NCBI RefSeq assembly: GCF_023498005.1
Contig: NZ_CP097289.1
Location: forward strand, 1,178,001-1,242,000
Reading direction: 5' to 3'
Source of the DNA: Streptomyces durmitorensis
Lineage (GTDB): Bacteria > Actinomycetota > Actinomycetes > Streptomycetales > Streptomycetaceae
Length of the DNA: 64,000 nt
Every line of letters begins with the position of its first letter. Position 1 is the first letter of the stretch. Positions 36,745 through 45,784 of the stretch are shown here, one piece after another. The notes under the pieces are model-generated. The model saw only the letters and a program-made list of their open reading frames with translations, was not told where the DNA came from and searched no databases. A program made the translations under genes and the position numbers.

Positions 36745-37716
36745 TCAGCCCTTCACCGCTCCCTCGCCCACCCCACGGAAGAAGTACCGCTGGAGACAGG
36801 CGAAGAGCACGATCAGCGGAAGCACGGCGATGACCGTGCCCGCGGCGACGAGCCGTTCGTCGTTGGCGAAGGTGCCGTGCAGATAGTTCAGGCCGATGGT
36901 CAGGGTGAACCTGTCCGGGTCGCTCAGCACGATCAGCGGCCACAGGAAGTCGTCCCAGGCGCCCATGAAGGCGAAGATCGCCACCACGGCGAGCGTGCCC
37001 TTGACCGCGGGCAGGGCGATCCGCAGGAACCGCTGCCACACGTTCGCGCCGTCGACGAACGCGGCTTCCTCGATCTCGTACGGCAGGTTCAGGAAGGCGT
37101 TGCGCATCAGCAGGACGTTCAGGGCCGAGACGCAGCCGGGCAGCAGCACACCGATGAGGGTGTTGTTCAGGCCGAGCTCCCGCATGGTCGTGAACTGGGC
37201 GATGATGATGCCCTCGACGGGCACCAGCATGGCGAGGACGAAGACGACCGTGGCGGCCCTGCGGCCCCGGTAGCGCAGGCGCGCCAGGGCGTAGCCGGCG
37301 AGCGTGGCGCCCACGCAGTTGGTCACCACGTTGGCGGCGGCCACCTTCAGGGAGTTCAGCGCGTAGTCCCAGACGGGGATGGTGTCGGCGACCCGCTCGT
37401 AGTTGTGGAGGGTCGGGCTGCCCGGCAGGAACTTGGGCGGGGAGCTGAAGATGTTCTCGTGCGGGCCCTTCAGGGAGGTGGACAGCTGCCACAGGAAGGG
37501 GCCGATCATCAGCGCCAGTACGCCGAGCAGGAGTGCGTAGCGCAGGACGATCTCCCACACGGGCATCCGGCGGCCGTTCTCGTCGGTGATCCGCCCCCGC
37601 TTGCGGGCCCCGGCCTTGCGGACCTTGCCCTCCGCCTTCGCCTTCGCCTTCGCCTTCGCCTTCGCCTTCGACTTGGCCGTCTGCTCGGTCTCGCGCGTGT
37701 CCGTCGCGGTGCTCAC
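36745..37716 (-). CDS. Carbohydrate ABC transporter permease (MalG/UgpE type)
   Basis: 323 residues. The cytosolic N-terminus carries a Lys-Ala repeat (KAKAKAKAKAKA, about residues 16-30), then six spans. The EAA loop is YEIEEAAFVDGANVWQRFLRIALPA and the tail RGVGEGAVKG. GTG start overlapping the partner permease stop by 4 nt. With that permease and the lipoprotein it makes an importer for oligosaccharides, lacking its own ATPase gene. Confidence 0.92.
   Translation of the reverse strand: MSTATDTRETEQTAKSKAKAKAKAKAKAEGKVRKAGARKRGRITDENGRRMPVWEIVLRYALLLGVLALMIGPFLWQLSTSLKGPHENIFSSPPKFLPGSPTLHNYERVADTIPVWDYALNSLKVAAANVVTNCVGATLAGYALARLRYRGRRAATVVFVLAMLVPVEGIIIAQFTTMRELGLNNTLIGVLLPGCVSALNVLLMRNAFLNLPYEIEEAAFVDGANVWQRFLRIALPAVKGTLAVVAIFAFMGAWDDFLWPLIVLSDPDRFTLTIGLNYLHGTFANDERLVAAGTVIAVLPLIVLFACLQRYFFRGVGEGAVKG
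37635..37670. repeat. Six tandem hexanucleotides inside the permease gene
   Basis: CCTTCG repeated six times, encoding alternating Lys and Ala near the permease N-terminus. The 6-nt unit keeps the frame if copy number changes. Confidence 0.85.
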
Positions 37717-38660
37717 GCGTCCTCCTTCCGGTCCGCGCGCAGCACGAGCAGCATCAGCGCGACGGTGACGACGAAGACGACGACCGAGATGGCCGACGCG
37801 TACCCGACGCGGCCGGTCAGGCCGGTGCCGACGCGTTGCACCAGCATCACGAGCGTGGTGTCCTCGCCGGCCGGACCGCCGTTGGGTCCGGCCATCAGGT
37901 AGACCTCGGAGAACACCTTGAAGGCGGCGACCGAGGAGAGTGCGGCGACCAGGACCATCGTGGAGCGCACGGCGGGGACGGTGACCGTGAAGAAGCGGCG
38001 CACCGCGCCCGCGCCGTCCACCGAGGCGGCCTCGTGCAGCTCGCGCGGCACGTTGGCCAGGGCCGCCAGGTAAATGATCATGTAGTAGCCGAGGCCCTTC
38101 CAGACCGTGACGGCCATGGCGCTCAACAGGAGCAGCCACTGATCGCTGAGGAAGCCGACCGAGCCGACCCCCACCGCCTCAAGCACCGCGTTGACCAGGC
38201 CCCGTTCATCCAGCATCCACACCCAGATCAGGCCCACCACGACGATGGACGCGACCACCGGCGTGTAGAAGGCGGGCCGGAAGAAGGTGATGCCGGGGAT
38301 GTGCTTCTGGACGAGCATTGCGAGCAGCAGCGGCAGCAGGACGAGCGCGGGGACGACCCCGACGACGTACAGCGTCGAGTTGCGGAGCCCGATCCAGAAC
38401 ATGTCGTCGTGCAGCAGCTCGCGGAAGTTGTCCAGGCCGACGTACTCCCCCGGTATCAGGGTCCGCTTGTCGGTGAAGGAGTTGATGAGCGTGCTGACGA
38501 ACGGATAGAGGATGAAGATGCCGACGACCAGCAGCCCGGGGGCGGCGAACAGCCAGGGGCTGGAAGCCAGTTGACGCCGGATGCGGCGGCGAGGACCGCG
38601 GTCGTCGGCGGCGTCTTCGGCGGCGGCACGGGGAACGGTGGCGGCGCTTGAGCTTTTCAT
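37713..38660 (-). CDS. Carbohydrate ABC transporter permease (MalF/UgpA type)
   Basis: 315 residues with six spans after a charged N-terminus. Typical segments are LYPFVSTLINSFTDKR, FFRPAFYTPVVASIVVVGLIWVWML and the EAA loop RELHEAASVDGAGAVRRFFTVTVPA. It lies 23 nt after the lipoprotein gene. It is the first permease of a binding protein-permease-permease unit that continues into GH5-like. Confidence 0.92.
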   Translation of the reverse strand: MKSSSAATVPRAAAEDAADDRGPRRRIRRQLASSPWLFAAPGLLVVGIFILYPFVSTLINSFTDKRTLIPGEYVGLDNFRELLHDDMFWIGLRNSTLYVVGVVPALVLLPLLLAMLVQKHIPGITFFRPAFYTPVVASIVVVGLIWVWMLDERGLVNAVLEAVGVGSVGFLSDQWLLLLSAMAVTVWKGLGYYMIIYLAALANVPRELHEAASVDGAGAVRRFFTVTVPAVRSTMVLVAALSSVAAFKVFSEVYLMAGPNGGPAGEDTTLVMLVQRVGTGLTGRVGYASAISVVVFVVTVALMLLVLRADRKEDA

Positions 38661-38683
38661 GGCGGTGGTCCCGTGTCGTCTTC

Positions 38684-39991
38684 TCAGCTCTGCTTCAGGA
38701 GCCGGTCGCAGTTCTTGACAGCGTTGTCAAGCGCTTCCTTGGGGCTCTCCTTGCCCTGCAGCGCCCGCGCGACGCCGTTGCGCAGCTCGATCTTCATCTG
38801 CTCGCTGAACAGCACGGGCGTGTAATTCACCGCGGTCTTGATGGACTTGGCGGCGGCGACACGCACGCGCGTGTCATCGGTGCCGTCCTGCTTGGTGAAG
38901 TACGGGTCGTCGAGCGAGCCCTGCGTGCTGGGGAAGATCGCCACCTTCTTGGCGAAGGACATCTGGTGCTGCGCGTCCGTCACGTAGTGGGCGAAGGCCA
39001 CGGCGGCGGGCGTCTGCTTGGTGCGGGTGTTCACCATCACCCCCATCACGTACATGTTGTCCTTGCCGGTGTTGGTGATCTGCGGGGTGATCCCGATGTT
39101 CTTGTAGAGACCGGGCGCGTCCTTCTTGAACTTGCCGAGGTCCAGGGCGCTTCCGGGGTTCATGGCGACGGCCTCGGTGAGGAACTTCTTCCCCGTCGAC
39201 TCGGGCGTCGCGGTGAGGGCCTGCCGGTCCAGGGCCTTCGCGTCGTACAACTTCTTGTACTTGGTGAGGAGTTCGACGCCCTTGGCTCCGTTGAAGGTGA
39301 ACCTGGTCCCCTCCTTGTCCATCAGCGGGACGCCGTAGCGGCCGAAGTCCTCGATGGTGGGGACGTTCGCGAGCGTGGCGGTCCTGCCCTTGCTCTCCTT
39401 CGACAACGTCAGCGCGTCGTCGAAGAGTTGGTCGTACGTCGTCGGGGGCTTGTCGGCGTCGAGACCCGCGTCCTTGAAGATCCGCTTGTTGTAGAAGAGC
39501 GGCCCGGTGTTCAGGTACCAGGGGAAGGCGTACGTCCCCTCCGTGCCCGGTATCTGGTGGCTCTTCCACGCCCCCGGCAGGTACTCCTTCTCGTACTTGC
39601 CCGCGGCCTTGTCGAGGTCGAGCGCGAGACCGGCCTTGGCGAGCGGGGCGACCAGGTCGGGCGAGACGTTCACGACGTCGGGCAGGGTGCCGGCCGCGGC
39701 GTCGGCGCTGATCTTGTCTGCGTAGCCCTCGCCGGGCTGGTCGACCCAGTTCACCTTCGTGCCCGGGTACTTCTTCTCGAAGCCGTCGACGACGTCCTCG
39801 AAGTACGACTTGAAGTTGGCCTTCAGGTTCCAGGTCTGGAAGGTGATCTCGCCCTCGATCTTGCCTGAGGCGTCGGTCGAGCCGCCGCCGTCACCTCCGT
39901 CGCCGCAGGCGCTCAGCGGCAGGAGCACGGCGAGGACGGCGGCAGCGGCGGCTGCCCTTCGGGGCATGCGGGGGTGGTGGGAGATGCGCAC
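38684..39991 (-). CDS. Extracellular solute-binding lipoprotein (family 1) of the glycan importer
   Basis: 435 residues from the preferred GTG. Signal peptide with lipobox PLSAC (Cys29), Gly/Asp-rich linker, then ITFQTWNLKANFKSYFEDVVDGFEKKYPG, the start of an UgpB/MalE-like fold. YAFPWYLNTGPLFYNKRIF is the typical hinge block. AAAGGAG lies 10 nt upstream of this start; ATG at 39967 is possible. It leads the importer-GH5-like unit and is divergent from a LacI regulator. Substrate is inferred to be a mannose-containing oligosaccharide. Confidence 0.9.
   Translation of the reverse strand: MRISHHPRMPRRAAAAAAVLAVLLPLSACGDGGDGGGSTDASGKIEGEITFQTWNLKANFKSYFEDVVDGFEKKYPGTKVNWVDQPGEGYADKISADAAAGTLPDVVNVSPDLVAPLAKAGLALDLDKAAGKYEKEYLPGAWKSHQIPGTEGTYAFPWYLNTGPLFYNKRIFKDAGLDADKPPTTYDQLFDDALTLSKESKGRTATLANVPTIEDFGRYGVPLMDKEGTRFTFNGAKGVELLTKYKKLYDAKALDRQALTATPESTGKKFLTEAVAMNPGSALDLGKFKKDAPGLYKNIGITPQITNTGKDNMYVMGVMVNTRTKQTPAAVAFAHYVTDAQHQMSFAKKVAIFPSTQGSLDDPYFTKQDGTDDTRVRVAAAKSIKTAVNYTPVLFSEQMKIELRNGVARALQGKESPKEALDNAVKNCDRLLKQS
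38714..38731. promoter_or_regulatory. LacI-type near-palindrome at the 3' end of the binding-protein gene
   Basis: An 18-nt CG-centred palindrome (read on the minus strand CTTGACAACGCTGTCAAG) with one mismatch, 54 nt before the first permease start. Its core ACAACG resembles the operator in front of the GH92 gene. It lies in coding sequence, so it may be chance. Confidence 0.3.
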
Positions 39992-40139
39992 GGTGAAACG
40001 GCTCCTTTGCTCGGCCCAGCGTGAGGCAGACCCTGCATGGAACTCCGGTAAAAAGTCAATGGATTCGTTGAACAATCTCTATCGGCCCCATCAACTGCGC
40101 AGGTCAGAGCGGCACGTTGAACTTCTTGCGGCGATCGAC

Positions 40140-40175
40140 TAATGCGCTTTAGAGTGGTCGGGCTCAAGCGCATTA
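40140..40175. promoter_or_regulatory. Inverted pair of LacI-type operators in divergent promoter region
   Basis: TAATGCGCTTTA and, 12 nt further, TCAAGCGCATTA (the reverse of TAATGCGCTTGA). The outer 12-nt arms ACTAATGCGCTT and AAGCGCATTAGT are perfectly complementary. Both sites have a central CG as LacI-family operators do. They lie 32 nt before the LacI start and about 150 nt before the importer operon. Confidence 0.65.
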
Positions 40176-40206
40176 GTATGCGCACCACAGGAAAGGGGCA
40201 ACACCG

Positions 40207-41259
40207 GTGCAAGGCAAGCGGTCCCCGGCACGCAGGCCGACCATGAAGGACATCGCACGCCGCGCCGGAGTCTCCGAGAGCGCCGTGTCCTTCGCGCTCA
40301 ACGACCGGCCCGGAGTCTCCGACGTCACCCGCGACCGGGTCCGCAGGGTCGCCGAACAGCTGGGCTGGCACCCGAGCACGGCGGCGCGCGCTCTGTCCGG
40401 TGAGGGCTCGGCGACGGTGGGTCTGGTCCTTGCCCGGCCCGCCGGGACGCTGGGCGTCGACTCCTTCTTCCTCCAGCTGATCTCGGGTATCCAGGAGGTT
40501 CTGGCGGAGCGTCAACTGGGCCTGCTCTTCCAGGTGGTGGAGGACGTGACCGCCGAGTGCGCGGTCTACCAGCGGTGGTGGGCCGAGCACCGGGTGGACG
40601 GCGTCCTGGTCGTGGACCCGCGCACGGACGACCCCCGCCCCGCGCTCCTCGACGATCTCGGCCTGCCCGCGGTGGTGACGGGCGGCGTGCCGGATCCGGA
40701 GGCGCACCACCCCGCCCTCTCCACCGTCTGGGCGGACGACGCGGGCGCGATGGCGTCGATCGTGGACCATCTGTACGCCCTCGGGCACCGCCGCATCGTG
40801 CACATCGCGGGCCTTCCCGGCCTCGCCCACACGGAGCGGCGGATCCGGACGCTGCGGGCCGAGGCCCAGCGCCGCGACCTCTCCGAGGTCCGCTCGGTGA
40901 CCACGGACTACTCGGACGCGGAGGGCGCCGCGGTGACACGGCGTGTGCTCCGTGCCGCGTCAGCGCCGACGGCTCTGGTGTACGACAACGACGTGATGGC
41001 CGTCGCCGGGGTCGCAGCGGCGGCCTCGCTCGGCTTCACCGTGCCGGCGGACGTATCGGTGATCGCGTGGGAGGACTCGGCGCTCTGCCGGATGGTGCAC
41101 CCATGGCTGACGGCACTCTCACGCGACACGACATCCTTCGGCCGGACCGCGGCCCGCGAACTCCTGTCCCTCCTGGACGACGGCCCCGCGGCCACGGTCC
41201 AGGTACCCCTGCCCAGACTCATCGAACGGGAGAGCACCGGGCGGATCGCCGGGGCCTGA
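40207..41259 (+). CDS. LacI-family regulator of the glycan importer locus
   Basis: 350 residues. Helix-turn-helix and hinge: MKDIARRAGVSESAVSFALNDRPGVSDVTRDRVRRVAEQLGW with LSGEGS at the hinge. The type I periplasmic-binding effector domain follows (TVGLVLARPAGTLGVDSFF, TALVYDNDVMAVAGVAAA). GTG start with AAAGGGG upstream. Divergent from the binding-protein operon and beside the paired operators, so it probably represses both until a released sugar binds. Confidence 0.91.
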   Translation: MQGKRSPARRPTMKDIARRAGVSESAVSFALNDRPGVSDVTRDRVRRVAEQLGWHPSTAARALSGEGSATVGLVLARPAGTLGVDSFFLQLISGIQEVLAERQLGLLFQVVEDVTAECAVYQRWWAEHRVDGVLVVDPRTDDPRPALLDDLGLPAVVTGGVPDPEAHHPALSTVWADDAGAMASIVDHLYALGHRRIVHIAGLPGLAHTERRIRTLRAEAQRRDLSEVRSVTTDYSDAEGAAVTRRVLRAASAPTALVYDNDVMAVAGVAAAASLGFTVPADVSVIAWEDSALCRMVHPWLTALSRDTTSFGRTAARELLSLLDDGPAATVQVPLPRLIERESTGRIAGA

Positions 41260-41316
41260 GCCGCCACGGTCCGGTGGGCAGGCTCGAGTGTCGTACCCCG
41301 CCCGTAGGGTTCCGGT

Positions 41317-41681
41317 ATGGCGGACATCTACGAACTCTCGATCGCGATGGACCTGCGTGACGACGTCACCGCGGACGAGGTCGCCGAACTCCGGTGGCAT
41401 CTCGGCCGCTCCTGGGGTGTCACGACACGGCCTTGAAGGTGGGCGGCGCTCTCACCTCCGTGCTGCTCCGGCGCGAAGAGGGCTGGGCCCTGACCGCTCG
41501 GCAGGAGATCCACCCGGACGGCTTCGACCGCGTCGGCGAGCTGCTCGCCTGGCTGGCGACCGAGGCCCGGGGGCACCACGAGCGGTTCGACGGTTCCGTC
41601 CACGTCGGATGGACCAGGTTCCACGAGGAGGACCGGCCCGACGCCCTGACCGTACGGAACGGCGAGGTCGAGTGGCCCTAG
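41317..41681 (+). pseudogene. Frameshifted and internally shortened small conserved protein
   Basis: The first frame begins MADIYELSIAMDLRDDV and stops after 39 codons at TGA 41434-41436. A second frame resumes the same protein with LKVGGALTSVLLRREEGWALTARQEIHPDGFDRVGELLAWLA and ends WTRFHEEDRPDALTVRNGEVEWP. As I recall the intact Streptomyces protein, it continues from LRWHLG through about 25-30 more residues before KVGGAL. A deletion with frameshift is the simplest explanation. Function of the family is unknown. The homology statement is from memory. Confidence 0.6.
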
Positions 41682-41721
41682 AGAACCCGCGGAAACGGAG
41701 CCGTGTCGGTCGCGGCAGCGG

Positions 41722-42120
41722 TCAGGGCGTGTCGTACCAGGAGAACGCGGCGATCCGCCAGCCGTCCGGGGTGCGGACGAACTGAATGGTTTTCGTCCCG
41801 CCTCCCTCGAACGGCTCGCCGTCCAAAGTCCCGGACTTGCGGTACGCGCCGAACCGTGCGGCGATGTCGCCCTCGATCTCGGTCCGTTCGGAGGTCTCCC
41901 ACTCGGAGAACTCCACCAACCGGCCCTCGCTCAGGAGCCGTTGGCGGGGTTCGATGAACTCGTCCACCGTGTAGACCGTGAACTGCGGGCCGGTCATGAC
42001 GATCACGCCACCCGGGATGACGAGGCGGCGGATGCGGGCCACGTCGGCTGCCTTGCCGCCCACGTTGTCGAAGGCGCCGAAGAACTCGGCGGTCACGGCG
42101 TCGATCTCACTCTTGGACAT
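41722..42120 (-). CDS. SnoaL/NTF2-like protein (DUF4440 type)
   Basis: 132 residues, cytosolic, starting MSKSEIDAVTAEFFGAFDN. The pattern of one N-terminal helix followed by VIPGGVIVMTGPQFTVYTVDEFIEPRQRLL and alternating strands (IQFVRTPDGWRIAAFSWYDT) is the NTF2-like cone fold. Such proteins can be isomerases, hydrolases or simple ligand binders. No catalytic assignment possible. Not obviously linked to neighbours. Confidence 0.75.
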   Translation of the reverse strand: MSKSEIDAVTAEFFGAFDNVGGKAADVARIRRLVIPGGVIVMTGPQFTVYTVDEFIEPRQRLLSEGRLVEFSEWETSERTEIEGDIAARFGAYRKSGTLDGEPFEGGGTKTIQFVRTPDGWRIAAFSWYDTP

Positions 42121-42218
42121 GGTCGTGACGCTAACACTGCTGCTGTGTACGGGACTTCGGAGCCCCGGGGTGCCGGGAGCCGCGACCGTCGTCGACGTGC
42201 GCGGCTCCCGGAGGGCCC

Positions 42219-43865
42219 CTAGACCCGCGACCGGTACAGGCCGAACTCCGCGAGGCGTACCGCCCCGCGCGCCCCCGTCACCCGAAGCCGCCACTCCCGT
42301 GCGCGTACCGGCGTGGCCAGCGTCAGGACCCGGCTCGCCCCCACCGTGTCCACCCCGGTCACGACGGACCAGCCGGCCCCTTCGGTCACCCGCGCCTCGA
42401 TCACCGCGTGCTCCAGCTGCTGCCCCCGCCGGATGTCCTCCCCGAGCCGGATCCGGTCGACCTCGCGCGCCCGGCCAAGGTCGACGGTGAGCGTCCCCCG
42501 GGAGGGCGCGGGGCAGGCCCATGCCGTGTCCGGGTCGCCGTCGACCGCGTACGACGGACGGCGGCCGTCACCGCGGGCGCGCGCGTCCCGCGCGAGGTCC
42601 TCCGGCAGCTCACGCCCGATCCGCTCACGGAATTCCCGCAGCCGCGCGACGTCCGCATCCGGGAGCAGACCCCGCCGGTCCGGCGGGATGTTCAGGAGCA
42701 GCACGGAGTTGCGGCCCACCGAGCGGAACCAGATGTCCGTCAACTGCTCGACGGACTTGGGCTGTTCGTCCTCGTGATGGAACCACCCGGGCCTGATCGA
42801 GACGTCGCACTCCGCCGGCCACCACTGCACGTACTGGGCGACCGCTCGCGCATCGGCGAGCGCATCCCGGCTTCCCTGGTCGGGCGCGTCGTACTTCAGG
42901 GCGTAGTCGATGCTCCCGTTCCCCGAGTCCTTGACGGGGACGACGCTCCACTCGTTCTCGCGCGCGAGTCCGCCCTCGTTGCCGACCCACCGCACGTCGG
43001 GCCCGCGCACGGCGACCGTCGCGTTCGGCGCCAGGGCGCGGATGACCGCGTACCAGCTGTCCCAGTCGTACGTCTCGACCTTCTCCGGCGGGATGCGCCC
43101 CTGCGCCCCGTCGAACCACACCTCGTCGACCGGCCCGTACTCGGTGAGCACCTCGTAGAGCTGGTTGAGCATGTGCGCGCCGTAGTCGGTCGCGTCGAGC
43201 GTGAAGGAGCGCACGGCGGCGGCGCCCGACCGGTCGTCGCCCTCCACCGGGGTGGGAATGGTGCGCGGCGAGCGCGCGCTGCCGTTGGCGTAGACGCCGT
43301 GCAGGTACTGGTTCTCGTCGGCGGGCGAGATGTAGACGCCCACCTTGATGCCGTACCGGCGCAGCGAGTCGGCGAACGAGCGCAGTACGTCGCCCTTTCC
43401 GTTCCGCCAACTGCTGCTCACCACACTGTGCCTGGTGTAGCGCGAGGGGTAGAGCACGAAGCCGTCGTGATGCTTGACGGTGAGGATGGCGAGCTTGAAG
43501 CCACCGTCGCGCAGGGCCCGCGCCCACTGGTCGGTGTCGAGTCCCGACGGCTGGAAGACGTCGGGGTCCTCGTCGCCCGTGCCCCATTCGAGGCCGGTGA
43601 AGGTGTTGACCCCGAAGTGCAGGAACGCGGTCTGCTCAAGGCGCTGCCAGGCGATCTGCCGTTCCGTCGGCCGGACTTGGGACGCCTTGGCGACGACCTC
43701 GTCCGGGGAGTCCTTGGAGCTGATCGGGATGCGGTAGGGCGGTTCAGGAGCGGCCGCGGCGGCCGTGCCCGCGGGGCCGGGTGCCGCGAGCGCGAGGGAA
43801 CTGCTCGACGCGGCGACCGCCGTGGTGACGGCGGCGGTCACGAAGAGACGTCTGCTGACAGTCAT
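42219..43865 (-). CDS. GH29 alpha-L-fucosidase, exported
   Basis: 548 residues. Tat-type signal (SRRLFV then a hydrophobic Ala-rich stretch, about 1-28). GH29 blocks: FLHFGVNTFTGLEWGTG, LTVKHHDGFVLYPS, VYISPADENQY and VDEVWFDGAQG with the nucleophile Asp252. SIRPGWFHHEDEQPKSVEQL belongs to the alpha-1,3/1,4-fucosidase group (GH29-B style). The C-terminal about 120 residues form a discoidin-like carbohydrate-binding domain (TLTVDLGRAREVDRIRLGEDI). It releases L-fucose outside the cell. It lies 15 nt after the GH20 gene, surely cotranscribed with it. Confidence 0.93.
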   Translation of the reverse strand: MTVSRRLFVTAAVTTAVAASSSSLALAAPGPAGTAAAAAPEPPYRIPISSKDSPDEVVAKASQVRPTERQIAWQRLEQTAFLHFGVNTFTGLEWGTGDEDPDVFQPSGLDTDQWARALRDGGFKLAILTVKHHDGFVLYPSRYTRHSVVSSSWRNGKGDVLRSFADSLRRYGIKVGVYISPADENQYLHGVYANGSARSPRTIPTPVEGDDRSGAAAVRSFTLDATDYGAHMLNQLYEVLTEYGPVDEVWFDGAQGRIPPEKVETYDWDSWYAVIRALAPNATVAVRGPDVRWVGNEGGLARENEWSVVPVKDSGNGSIDYALKYDAPDQGSRDALADARAVAQYVQWWPAECDVSIRPGWFHHEDEQPKSVEQLTDIWFRSVGRNSVLLLNIPPDRRGLLPDADVARLREFRERIGRELPEDLARDARARGDGRRPSYAVDGDPDTAWACPAPSRGTLTVDLGRAREVDRIRLGEDIRRGQQLEHAVIEARVTEGAGWSVVTGVDTVGASRVLTLATPVRAREWRLRVTGARGAVRLAEFGLYRSRV

Positions 43866-43880
43866 GGGTGTGGGATCCGA

Positions 43881-45776
43881 TCAGCCGTTGGTCAAGGTCC
43901 AAGTCGCCGGCGTCCGTTGATCCGCCGGGTACTGCTGGAGCCGCCCGTCATCGGCGACGTGCACGGACATCCGCGTGATCGCGTTCGTCAGCCGGTATCC
44001 GCCCGCCGCCTTCTCCAGCTGCCACCGCTGCAAGGTGTTGGCCGCGTCGCACGACTCCCGCGTGACCGAACTGCCGGGCTCCAGAGGAACGTTGAGCGTG
44101 ATCTTGCCGCTGCGGGTCTCCAGGCAGGTGCCGTCCGCCGCGGACTTCAGCGTGACGTAGCCGTCCGCGGTGCGCTTCACCTCGTAGGCGGCGGGCTCCG
44201 CATGCCCCTTGGTGTCCCGCAGGGTGTACGTTCCGTCCGCCACCGACGGCTTCGTCAGGTCCCGCCAACCAGGGGCGTGTCCCACGGACTTGGCGCGTGC
44301 GCTGAAGTCGGCGTACGTCGGGTCCGGGTGCGCCGATCCCCAGGTGACCTGGGCGACATGGCTGAGCGGCATCGCCATGGAGGCGGCGACCTCGTTCTCG
44401 GTCTCGCCCTTGCCGTTGTCCGGCCACAGGCTGATCTTCGCCCCGGTGATGCCGTCCCACGACGCGAGCTTCTCGCCCTCGAAGCTGCGCGGGTCCCACG
44501 CCTTGTCGTACAGCGCCTTGGTGTCGGTGTGGAAGCCGCCGCGGACGAGGTAGAGGGAGTAGGCGGCGTTCTGCAACGGATAGCCCTGACCGATGAGTTG
44601 GCTGGGCTTCGTCTTCACGTCGAGCCAGTGCTCCACGCTCGTGCCCGCCGCGACCGGCACGGTGTTCGCGCCGGTCAGACCGTCGTTCCAGATGCGCAGC
44701 TGCTTGCCCTTGCCCGCCGCGTACGCGTGCACCCGGTTGATGAAGTCGACGAAGGCGTCCTGCGGCGTCGCCTTCTCGCCGTACTTCTTCTTCGCGTACT
44801 CCAGGACGTGGGGGTACTTCGCGAAGTCCGAGCCGAGCATGTACTCGTCGGCGCCCATGTGCCACGACTTCGCGGGGAACACCTCGGCGTACTCGTCGAT
44901 GAGGCTCGTGTAGTACGCGAAGGCCTCGTCCTTGGTGACGTCGAGGCGCGAGGGCTGCGACTTGCCGTCGGAGTCGGTGAGCTGGAGGTCGGTGCGCTTC
45001 TCCAGCCAAGGGTCCATGTGGCCGGGCGAGTTGATCTCCGGGATGATCGTGACGTGGTACTTCTCGCCGAGCGCGACGAGACGGCGTATCTCGCTCTTGG
45101 TGTAGTAGCCCCAGCTGTTGGCCTCGGGGTGCTTGTCGCTCTTCACCTTGAGTTCGAGGAGCAGCTGGTTCTGCTTGTTGTACGCCATGTCGCGTACGAG
45201 GTTCTCCAGCCAGGGCGTCGAGATGTGGATGTAGCAGGCGCAGACGCCCACCCCGCGCTCCTTGTACTGGGGCACGTCGACCGTGCGTCCGGCCGGGATA
45301 CGGTCGCTCCGGGCGAGGAGCTGGAGGAGGGTACGGGTCCCGTAGAAGGCTCCGGTCTCCGTCGCGCCGGTGATCTCCAGGCGTTCGCCCGCGCGCAGTT
45401 CGTACCCTTCGGCGCCGAGGGGTTTACGCGCGGGAGCGACGTCGATCACGATGTCGCCGTCGCGCGGTGCGCCGCCGGTGACCGGCACCCTGCCCTCGCC
45501 CGCGGCGCGCAGATCGTCGGCGAGGGTGCGGGCGACCTCGCGTGCCGCCTGCCCGTGTGCGACGAGCCGGGTGCCGGGCCCGTAGGTGTAACTCCCCTTG
45601 CCCGGCGTCCAGTCGGCGAGGGCGGGGACGGTGCGGGGCGGGTCCGATGCGGGCTGCGGGGCCCCGGCGGCCTGAGCCGCCGGGACGGGCGCCGCGAGCA
45701 GCAGCAGGGCCACTGCGGCGCCTCTCAGCCTGCGGAGCCGCGCACGGGGCGCGAGCGTCATGCGCATGTCAGTCAT
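43881..45776 (-). CDS. GH20 beta-N-acetylhexosaminidase, exported, with C-terminal lectin-like domain
   Basis: 631 residues. Sec-type signal peptide (about 1-37), a GH20b domain (about 45-160), then the catalytic barrel with INSPGHMDPWLEKR and KSWHMGADEYM, where Asp310-Glu311 are the substrate-assisting and acid/base pair. The last about 110 residues (ADGTCLETRSGKITL, AANTLQRWQLEK) look like a ricin-type beta-trefoil/CBM13 module. It should remove terminal GlcNAc or GalNAc from glycans outside the cell. First gene of the GH20-GH29 pair. Confidence 0.93.
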   Translation of the reverse strand: MTDMRMTLAPRARLRRLRGAAVALLLLAAPVPAAQAAGAPQPASDPPRTVPALADWTPGKGSYTYGPGTRLVAHGQAAREVARTLADDLRAAGEGRVPVTGGAPRDGDIVIDVAPARKPLGAEGYELRAGERLEITGATETGAFYGTRTLLQLLARSDRIPAGRTVDVPQYKERGVGVCACYIHISTPWLENLVRDMAYNKQNQLLLELKVKSDKHPEANSWGYYTKSEIRRLVALGEKYHVTIIPEINSPGHMDPWLEKRTDLQLTDSDGKSQPSRLDVTKDEAFAYYTSLIDEYAEVFPAKSWHMGADEYMLGSDFAKYPHVLEYAKKKYGEKATPQDAFVDFINRVHAYAAGKGKQLRIWNDGLTGANTVPVAAGTSVEHWLDVKTKPSQLIGQGYPLQNAAYSLYLVRGGFHTDTKALYDKAWDPRSFEGEKLASWDGITGAKISLWPDNGKGETENEVAASMAMPLSHVAQVTWGSAHPDPTYADFSARAKSVGHAPGWRDLTKPSVADGTYTLRDTKGHAEPAAYEVKRTADGYVTLKSAADGTCLETRSGKITLNVPLEPGSSVTRESCDAANTLQRWQLEKAAGGYRLTNAITRMSVHVADDGRLQQYPADQRTPATWTLTNG

Positions 45777-45784
45777 GACATCCG

